From Leptobrachium leishanense (lineage: Eukaryota; Chordata; Amphibia; Anura; Megophryidae), in contig CM019070.1 of the NCBI GenBank assembly GCA_009667805.1, positions 58,718,735-58,782,734 of the forward strand: 64,000 bases of DNA. The letters run 5' to 3'. Position numbers and translations under genes: made by a program. Numbering within the stretch: the stretch's first letter is position 1; the number at the start of each line of letters is the position of its first letter. The notes under the pieces were generated by a model. It had not been told where the DNA came from. It ran no database searches and saw only the letters and a list, made by a program, of their open reading frames with translations. This document shows, one piece after another, positions 55,901 through 64,000 of this stretch.

Positions 55901-56238
55901 TTCGGATTTTTCGTGTCATTTTGCCCGTTTTTTGTGTCGACTTTTCGTTTTTTCGAAAAATTTTCGTTTTTCAGAACATTTTCGTTTTTACAAAATTTTC
56001 GTTTTTACAAAATTTTCGTTTTTCGGAAAATTTTCGTTTTTCGGAAATTTTTCGTTTTTCGGAGCATCTGTTCTCCTCGTTTGACACATTTCAAGCCCAT
56101 TCGAAAAATTCGAAAATATTTCGTTTCGGCTCGGAAAACATTTCGGATCTGAAATTTTCGGATCTAAAATTTTTTCGGAAATTCGGCCGCATCCGAAAAC
56201 ACGAATCGGGAAATTTCGTGAAAATTTCGAAAAAAAAT
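55901..56238. mobile_element. hAT-type MITE fragment (family of 13875-14644)
   Basis: 'ttttcggatttttcgtgtca' onward matches the interior of the 770-bp element. It has an extra local expansion of 'ttttcgtttttcgg' units (55950-56060), and neither terminal end is present. It runs directly into the satellite. Confidence 0.7.
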
Positions 56239-59200
56239 GTCATCTTCGCTTACTCCAATTATACCGTGTGAAACTAAACACAATTAGAGGTTTGGTTTCT
56301 TATTAATGGCCATTATAAGACTAGCTCGCCCGCCAACGTCACGGCACCTCTATAAGGGCGAGTCCTTAGTTTCACACGGTATAATTGGAGTAAGCGCAGA
56401 TGACATTTTTTCTTTTATGCTCTACACATGTTGTTGGGCTGGATGCATTTGGTGGTTGCAGCCAACCCGTCGGGGAATAGGCACGACCCCACCCCTCCTG
56501 CACTATGTATGTTTCAATGTACTTCCAGCCAGGTCATCCCTGCAGCAAGACTCCGCTCCGTGTCTTTGTTTTGATCCCAAAGTGGATTTCGTTTCTGGGG
56601 AGCATAAATAAAGGCCCACCAGTCTACCTCATGTTTGACAAGCAGCATGAGCAGGTATGGTTTGCTATGTAGCAGCCTGTGGTTTCATTTTGGTTAGGAC
56701 TCGCCCTTATAGAGGTGCCGTGACGTTGGCGGGCGAGCTAGTCTTATAATGACCATTAATAAGAAACCAAACCTCTAATTGTGTTTAGTTTCACACGGTA
56801 TAATTGGAGTAAGCGCAGATGACATTTTTTTCTTTTTATGTTCTACACATGTTGTTGGGCTGGATGCATTTGGTGGTTGCAGCCAACCCTTCGGGGAATA
56901 GGCGCGACCCCACCCCTCCTGCACTATGTATGTTTCAATGTACTTCCAGCCAGGTCATCCCTGCAGCAAGACTCCGCTCCGTGTCTTTGTTTTGATCCAA
57001 AGTGGATTTTGTTTCTGGGGAGCATAAATAAAGGCCCACCAGTCTACCTCATGTTTGACAAGCAGCATGAGCAGGTATGGTCAACTGCTTATATAACCTG
57101 CATATTTTTAATTGGGGCATATTAAATTTTCTATCCTTTCAACTAACCTCTCTGCTCCCAGATAAGTATTTTTGTTCTATTTATGCTCCTATGGCAATTA
57201 AAATTTACTGAACAATCATAATATGCTCTTTGGTATTGCGTTTACTAACATTCTGATAGGTGGTTTTTACATATTTAAATACAGAAAAAATGCGCGTCGA
57301 GCCCATACTCACCGGAGGTGCAGCAACTGCCAGGAGTAACAGCCCAGTTAATGTATAAAACATAACAAAGAAAAAAGGTGTCATCTGCGCTCGTTTCTAT
57401 GTGTTCCATGTACAACAAAACTGAGGTTTTTGTTTGTTTCAATGGCCATTGCAACGTAAACTCACTCGCCACTTCACGGCACCTCTTTACAGAGTGAGTA
57501 CCTAACATGTACCAAAAGGCCGCTCTACTGAGCAGCTCCAAGCCCCTCCTGCTGCTTTTCAGCCAAGGAGAGGCAGAGCTGGTGGGTTTTATTTATACAC
57601 GCACCAAACACTTCCCATTGGGATTAAAAACAAAAACATGGAAAGAGGAACAGCTGCAGAACGATGGACTGGTGTTACATGAATGATATACATAAATACA
57701 GAAAAAATGGCGTCGCGCCCATACTCACCGGAGGTGCAGCAACTGCCAGGAGTAACAGCCCAGTTAATGTATAAAACATAACAAAGAAAAAAGGTGTCAT
57801 CTGCGCTCGTTTCTATGTGTTCCATGTACAACAAAACTGAGGTTTTTGTTTGTTTCAATGGCCATTGCAACGTAAACTCACTCGCCACTTCACGGCACCT
57901 CTTTACAGAGTGAGTACCTAACATGTACCAAAAGGCCGCTCTACTGAGCAGCTCCAAGCCCCTCCTGCTGCTTTTCAGCAAGGAGAGGCAGAGCTGGTGG
58001 GTTTTATTTATACACGCACCAAACACTTCCCATTTGGGATTAAAAACAAAAACATGGAAAGAGGAACAGCTGCAGAACGATGGACTGGTGTTACATGAAT
58101 GATATACATAAATACAGAAAAAATGGCGTCGCGCCCATACTCACCGGAGCGGCAGCAACTGCCAGGAGTAACAGCCCAGTTAATGTATAAAACATAACAA
58201 GGAAAAAAGGTGTCATCTGCGCTCGTTTCTATGTGTTCCATGTACAACAAAACTGAGGTTTTTGTTGGTTTCAATGGCCATTGCAACGTAAACTCACTCG
58301 CCACTTCACGACACCTCTTTGCAGAGTGAGTACCTAACATGTACCAAAAGGCCGCTCTACTGAGCAGCTCCAAGCCCCTCCTGCTGCTTTTCAGCCAGGA
58401 GAGGAAGAGATGGTGGGTTTTATTTATACATGCACCAAACACTTCCCATTTGGGATTAAAAACAAAAACATGGAAAGAGGAACAGCTGCAGAACGACGGA
58501 CTGGTGTTACATGAATGATATACATAAATACAGAAAAAATGGAGTCGCGCCCATACTCACACGAGCGGCAGCAACTGCCAGGAGTAACAGCCCAGTTAAT
58601 GTATAAAACATAACAAGGAAAAAAGGTGTCATCTGCGCTCGTTTCTATGTGTTCCATGTACAACAAAACTGAGGTTTTTGTTTGTTTCAATGGCCATTGC
58701 AACGTAAGCTCACTCGCCACTTCACGGCACCTCTTTACAGAGTGAGTACCTAACATGTACCAAAAGGCCGCTCTACTTGGCGGGCGAGCTAGTCTTATAA
58801 TGGACATTAATAAGAAACCAAACCTCTAATTGTGTTTAGTTTCACACGGTATAATTGGAGTAAGCGCAGATGACATTTTTTTCTTTGTTATGTTCTACAC
58901 ATGTTGTTGGGCTGGATGCATTTGGTGGTTGCAGCCAACCCTTCGGGGAATAGGCGCGACCCCACCCCTCCTGCACTATGTATGTTTCAATGTACTTCCA
59001 GCCAGGTCATCCCTGCAGCAAGACTCCGCTCCGTGTCTTTGTTTTGATCCCAAAGTGGATTTTGTTTCTGGGGAGCATAAATAAAGGCCCACCAGTCTAC
59101 CTCATGTTTGACAAGCAGCATGAGCAGGTATGGTCAACTGCTTATATAACCTGCATATTTTTAATTGGGGCATATTAAATTTTCTATCCTTTCAACTAAC

Positions 59201-61385
59201 CTCTCTGCTCCCAGATAAGTATTTTTGTTCTATTTATGCTCCTATGGCAATTAAAATTTACTGAACAATCATAATATGCTCTTTGGTATTGCGTGTACTA
59301 ACATTCTGATAGGTGGTTTTTACATATTTAAATACAGAAAAAATGGCGTCGAGCCCATACTCACCGGAGGTGCAGCAACTGCCAGGAGTAACAGCCCAGT
59401 TAATGTATAAAACATAACAAAGAAAAAAGGTGTCATCTGCGCTCGTTTCTATGTGTTCCATGTACAACAAAACTGAGGTTTTTGTTTGTTTCAATGGCCA
59501 TTGCAACGTAAACTCACTCGCCACTTCACGGCACCTCTTTACAGAGTGAGTACCTAACATGTACCAAAAGGCCGCTCTACTGAGCAGCTCCAAGCCCCTC
59601 CTGCTGCTTTTCAGCCAAGGAGAGGCAGAGCTGGTGGGTTTTATTTATACACGCACCAAACACTTCCCATTTGGGATTAAAAACAAAAACATGGAAAGAG
59701 GAACAGCTGCAGAACGATGGACTGGTGTTACATGAATGATATACATAAATACAGAAAAAATGGCGTCGCGCCCATACTCACCGGAGGTGCAGCAACTGCC
59801 AGGAGTAACAGCCCAGTTAATGTATAAAACATAACAAAGAAAAAAGGTGTCATCTGCGCTCGTTTCTATGTGTTCCATGTACAACAAAACTGAGGTTTTT
59901 GTTTGTTTCAATGGCCATTGCAACGTAAACTCACTCGCCACTTCACGGCACCTCTTTACAGAGTGAGTACCTAACATGTACCAAAAGGCCGCTCTACTGA
60001 GCAGCTCCAAGCCCCTCCTGCTGCTTTTCAGCCAAGGAGAGGCAGAGCTGGTGGGTTTTATTTATACACGCACCAAACACTTCCCATTTGGGATTAAAAA
60101 CAAAAACATGGAAAGAGGAACAGCTGCAGAACGATGGACTGGTGTTACATGAATGATATACATAAATACAGAAAAAATGGCGTCGCGCCCATACTCACCG
60201 GAGCGGCAGCAACTGCCAGGAGTAACAGCCCAGTTAATGTATAAAACATAACAAGGAAAAAAGGTGTCATCTGCGCTCGTTTCTATGTGTTCCATGTACA
60301 ACAAAACTGAGGTTTTTGTTGGTTTCAATGGCCATTGCAACGTAAACTCACTCGCCACTTCACGACACCTCTTTGCAGAGTGAGTACCTAACATGTACCA
60401 AAAGGCCGCTCTACTGAGCAGCTCCAAGCCCCTCCTGCTGCTTTTCAGCCAAGGAGAGGAAGAGATGGTGGGTTTTATTTATACATGCACCAAACACTTC
60501 CCATTTGGGATTAAAAACAAAAACATGGAAAGAGGAACAGCTGCAGAACGACGGACTGGTGTTACATGAATGATATACATAAATACAGAAAAAATGGAGT
60601 CGCGCCCATACTCACACGAGCGGCAGCAACTGCCAGGAGTAACAGCCCAGTTAATGTATAAAACATAACAAGGAAAAAAGGTGTCATCTGCGCTCGTTTC
60701 TATGTGTTCCATGTACAACAAAACTGAGGTTTTTGTTTGTTTCAATGGCCATTGCAACGTAAGCTCACTCGCCACTTCACGGCACCTCTTTACAGAGTGA
60801 GTACCTAACATGTACCAAAAGGCCGCTCTACTTGGCGGGCGAGCTAGTCTTATAATGGACATTAATAAGAAACCAAACCTCTAATTGTGTTTAGTTTCAC
60901 ACGGTATAATTGGAGTAAGCGTAGATTACATTTTTTTCTTTGTTATGTTCTACACATGTTGTTGGGCTGGATGCATTTGGTGGTTGCAGCCAACCCTTTG
61001 GGGAATAGGCGTGACCCCACCCCTCCTGCACTATGTATGTTTCAATGTACTTCCAGCCAGGTCATCCCTGCAGCAAGACTCCGCTCCGTGTCTTTGTTTT
61101 GATCGCAAAGTGGATTTTGTTTCTGGGGAGCATAAATAAAGGCCCACCAGTCTACCTCATGTTTGACAAGCAGCATGAGCAGGTATGGTCAACTGCTTAT
61201 ATAACCTGCATATTTTTAATTGGGGCATATTCAATTTTCTATCCTTTCAACTAACCTCTCTGCTCCCAGATAAGTATTTTTGTTCTATTTATGCTCCTAT
61301 GGCAATTAAAATTTACTGAACAATCATAATATGCTCTTTGGTATTGCGTGTACTAACATTCTGATAGGTGGTTTTTACATATTGC
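56239..61385. repeat. Satellite array, ~413-417-bp monomers in both orientations, ~2055-bp higher-order repeat
   Basis: Monomers in one orientation fill about 57290-58780 and 59336-60835 (about 3.5 units each, period 417). Related but diverged monomers in the opposite orientation fill 56239-57290, 58781-59335 and 60836-61385. Matching points 58837 and 60892, and 58424-58807 and 60479-60862, are 2055 bp apart and nearly identical, so a composite of both kinds has duplicated recently. 417 is a multiple of three, which makes each monomer show the same ~121-codon minus-strand frame; this repeats by arithmetic and ends at a stop in every unit. Each monomer has 'tataaataaaa'-like and 'gcgcagatgac' segments. 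Confidence 0.9.
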
Positions 61386-61439
61386 CTATTAATTCCACTC
61401 CACTGAGCCCAATCATCTGAATATCACTGTATACATCTA

Positions 61440-61955
61440 TTCATTGATATTTATTTATTTATTTATCTATTTATAAAGAATTTTACCAGGAAGGATACAT
61501 TGAGATTTCTCTCGTTTTCAAGTACGTCCTGGATTTAAGAACATTAAAATGTTACAGTTGTTCCAGAAATACAAAGTAATACAATGCAAGATATAAACAA
61601 AAACACACAAATATACAGATTAACAGAAAATATGTAGGAAATAGACATTATGTTACATGTTTACAGGTGCATTCCGTATTGAGGTATGTTAATAGGGAAC
61701 TCTTGAGTGACTTTAGACTGGGGGAAGATTTGATGGTGTCTGGAAGGTTATTCCATAATTGCGGTGCTCTGTAGGAAAATGAGGACCGAGCCACTTTCTT
61801 TTTGTATTGTGGTATTGCAAGTAAGGTGCTGGTCCTGGATCGGAGGTTATAGGATGAGGGAACTGCTGGGGGAAGCAGTCTATTCAGATAGGGTGGCAGC
61901 TTCCCAGAAAAGCTCTTAAACACCAGGTTGGAAAGGTGAAGGGTGCGTTTAGTCT
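61440..61955 (-). pseudogene. LINE (L2/CR1-like) 3' end with ORF tail
   Basis: The minus-strand frame from 61923 to 61648 has the features of the end of an L2/CR1-type protein: 'SYNLRSR', then 'YKKKVARSSFSYRAPQLWNNLP' (aromatic/Pro/Leu signature) and 'SLKSLKSSLLTYL'. It continues into a 3' UTR that ends 'cttcctggtaaaattcttta' and a TAAA/TAGA-type simple repeat (61440-61475). It is 5'-truncated. The final ~55 bp equal the tail of the SINEs at 9573 and 36882. Confidence 0.85.
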
Positions 61956-61959
61956 CTAG

Positions 61960-62394
61960 TAGGGATGAGCTGTTCGGTTCGATCAGTTCAGAGTTCGAAC
62001 CGAACTTTGGTCGTTCGAAAGTTCGCGAACTTCGAACTTTTTGGGTGTGTTCGGTTCGAGTTCGGAAAAAAAAAGAAATTTTGAAAAAAGTATAGAAAAT
62101 GCTTAAAAAAATACTAAAAAATCTAGAAATAAAGAGACTCTTTACTGCAGAATATTATAAGCAATGGTTTATTAGATATTGAATTAAAAACTAATGTGTA
62201 CGTGCAAAGATTTTCAACTTTAAATGACCTGTGTTTTTCAAATGGCATAACAGATGTTTTTAGTCTGGTCTAATCAATTTGATACATTGTAGACTATACT
62301 GAGGGGGTGGGGTCGTGTCTGCTTCTGATTGAGATTTGAGAAGTGTTAATTTCCCTCCTAAAACTTCTAATATGCTGTATTTCACCGCTGTTTG
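61960..62394. mobile_element. hAT-type MITE left part
   Basis: 'tagggatgagctgttcggtt' start, the gttcg-rich subterminal part and the shared core (62110-62190), closely like the beginning of 30732-33879. No right end is seen, because the sequence passes into a piggyBac-like fragment. Confidence 0.75.
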
Positions 62395-62990
62395 TTCAGC
62401 TCATTTTTAACGCCTTCGCTCATGTTTAAACGCGATTTTGAAGCCACATTTTGTTAAACGACCAACGTGTTAGATATCGTTCTTTCCGGCAGACTCCGCA
62501 GATTCATAATATATCACTTTTATATGTATACGTCTTGTCCTGGCTGTATATTATGAAAAAAATGCAATAAAAATAGAATTTTTAATCATCTGCAGTGTGT
62601 AAAGTGTTGTTTTTTTCACATTTTAGCACATGAGCATTTGCGGTTATGTTTTCTATGGGGTGCGCTTGTACAAAAATTAGAAATGGGGACTTGTTACATT
62701 TTGTTGGGGGAATTACGTGATTTATAGCAAACGCACCCCATAGAAAAAAATCCTTAGTGCATCATCGTTCACATTATAATTGCAATGTGAACAATATTGC
62801 TGCATTAATAAAAATAACACAAAAAAAAACATGTTTTTATTTTCTTTTTTTACTTTTATACCTAGTCATGTTGGGTATCATTCGAAAGGCCATGCTCAGG
62901 CCTTTCGATTGACACCCTCCATGACCCACTAGATGCCTGGAGATATCGGGGTTCAAATGAACCCCCTATCTCCACCAGGGGATTGGCCTG
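62395..62990 (-). mobile_element. piggyBac-like MITE fragment
   Basis: Blocks 'aacgccttcgctc', 'gtgcgcttgtacaaaaatta', 'aatattgctgcattaa' and 'aaggccatgctcaggccttt' appear in the reverse order of 23267-24100. The terminal TTAA ends are not clear. Confidence 0.6.
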
Positions 62991-63529
62991 GGCAATATAT
63001 ATATGCATGATGTGAGCTGGCCTGGGCAATATATATATATATACGCATGATGAAAATTTGCAAAGGATAAGGCACGCAAAGTGAAGTTTTGATGTGTCTG
63101 AAATTGAAACTTACGTAACAACTTATTTTTTTTTTCGTTAATTTATATTTGTTCAATACAGATAATTTTAATTTGTTTAATAGAGTTAATTTAAAATGGT
63201 TTAATACAGTTTATTTATATTTATTTTACCTTTACTATTGGTGCTTTTCAAACTTTATTCTTAAGTAAAAAGAAATTTAGCAGTTTCATGTTGTGTGTTT
63301 TTTTTGGGGGGGTGAAAGTAGCTGGTCTTGCCTATGGCGCAAAATAGTCTAGCACCACCCCTGCACTCTTCCACAATACCACAGAGGGGTTACTGTATGA
63401 TGGCACTTGCTGGCCTGGCACCAAAGGCACAATATTTGGCTGCACTGCCACTGACGCCTGTATCAGATTCATATCCTCAGAGGGGTGAGACTGTGTGACG
63501 GCACTGTTGCCGACGCTAAAGGCCCAATT
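62991..63529. other. Non-coding, small duplication
   Basis: 'ggcctgggcaatatatatat' occurs twice (62985 and 63020), each followed by a 'gcatgatg' word. The rest is AT-rich with poly-T and no gene. Confidence 0.5.
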
Positions 63530-63532
63530 TTA

Positions 63533-63959
63533 GGCTAGGGTCAAACGAACGCATTTTTCTCAGCGAACGTCAAAAAGTGCGTCCGAACGCATTGAGGTGT
63601 TTTTTCACGGAAAGCGCTTAAACGGTCATACGATGCGCATTTTTGTGCGTGATTTTTTACGGATCCAAACCAGGAAACTTTGGGTGTCTGGACGTTATGT
63701 TGGCCGGACATGAGCAGCGTCTGACGTCTCCTAATCACGTACACACGCCGCTATGCGGATGCAGTGTACTCTGTACGTCAGTACTAGCGGTTCAGCGTTC
63801 TCTAAAAAATGTGTTCATTTTCCACTTGCGTTGCGCGGCCGGACTTTCGTGCGGCCGTACTTCGTATATTGGCCGTCATTGCATGTCATTTGCTGATAGT
63901 GCAGCCGTGATTAAGTGCGCCTAAACGCATGTTAAAAGTGCGCTAGTCTGACCCCAGCC
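63533..63959. mobile_element. PIF/Harbinger-type MITE, TSD TTA
   Basis: Flanked by TTA (63530-63532, 63960-63962). Ends are 'ggctagggtcaaac' and 'gtctgaccccagcc'. It has the same length (427 bp) and orientation as 32702-33127. No coding capacity. Confidence 0.88.
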
Positions 63960-64000
63960 TTAAAGCACCTATTGTTACTTTCATCCAAAGCCTGCATAAG

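Noticed and set aside
57275..60862. Repeated ~121-codon minus-strand frame that looks like a gene family
   Set aside because: The frame recurs because the monomer is 417 bp, a multiple of three. It stops in each unit and has no recognisable domain, and both orientations of the repeat are open to similar extents.
56239..61385. Hammerhead ribozyme in the satellite monomer
   Set aside because: I looked for CTGATGA and GAAA core boxes on both strands of the monomer and found only partial words ('gcagatgacac', 'gaaacgagcg') in the wrong arrangement. A covariance search would be needed to exclude other ribozymes.

Overview
This window reads as non-coding, transposon-saturated chromosomal DNA of a vertebrate, most likely a frog. 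The case for a frog is circumstantial: a Tx1/L1-like LINE, Tc1 elements with full inverted repeats, many short hAT and piggyBac-like elements, a chromodomain Ty3 element and a gamma/epsilon-like endogenous retrovirus, all in AT-rich DNA. I found no host gene with a credible exon structure. Almost every long open frame belongs to a transposon or is a by-product of repeats. Many elements are bounded by direct target-site duplications (TSDs) I could read, so the insertion order can be reconstructed.

Layout. 1-770: L1-like ORF2 tail (minus). 2886-3413: stray copy of a 417-bp satellite. 3694-4145: LINE 3' end. 4440-6249: inverted-repeat element with a piggyBac-like insert. 6336-7951: Tc1 element with perfect 29-bp inverted repeats. 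9573-10337: tRNA-derived SINE split by a DNA element. 13875-18591: hAT, piggyBac-like and other short elements plus a LINE tail. 19040-28093: composite hAT region with two inverted arrays of ~68-bp repeats and a broken BED-finger transposase, itself invaded by at least four other elements. 29133-38358: full-length L1 (15-bp TSD) carrying a 3.1-kb hAT composite and a SINE. 39039-41084: chromodomain Ty3/Gypsy element (5-bp TSD), internally deleted. 42731-43202: DDE transposon relic, abutting an endogenous retrovirus at 43203-47666. 47667-48141: LINE reverse-transcriptase tail. 49430-50984 and 54044-54912: more inverted-repeat elements. 51016-52560: pyrimidine-rich minisatellite. 55605-56238: MITE fragments. 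56239-61385: higher-order satellite. 61440-63959: LINE tail, MITE fragments and an intact Harbinger-type MITE.

The most striking item is in the retrovirus. Between RNase H and integrase, in the same coding direction and joined to both by only small frame breaks, lies about 180 residues that closely resemble the conserved domain of the cellular opioid growth factor receptor (OGFR). It looks like a host domain captured inside a retroviral pol gene.

A second notable relation is a SINE/LINE pair. The tRNA-derived SINEs at 9573-10337 and 36882-37078 end in the same ~55-bp sequence as the LINE 3' ends at 17440-17790 and 61440-61955, as expected if the LINE machinery mobilises the SINE.
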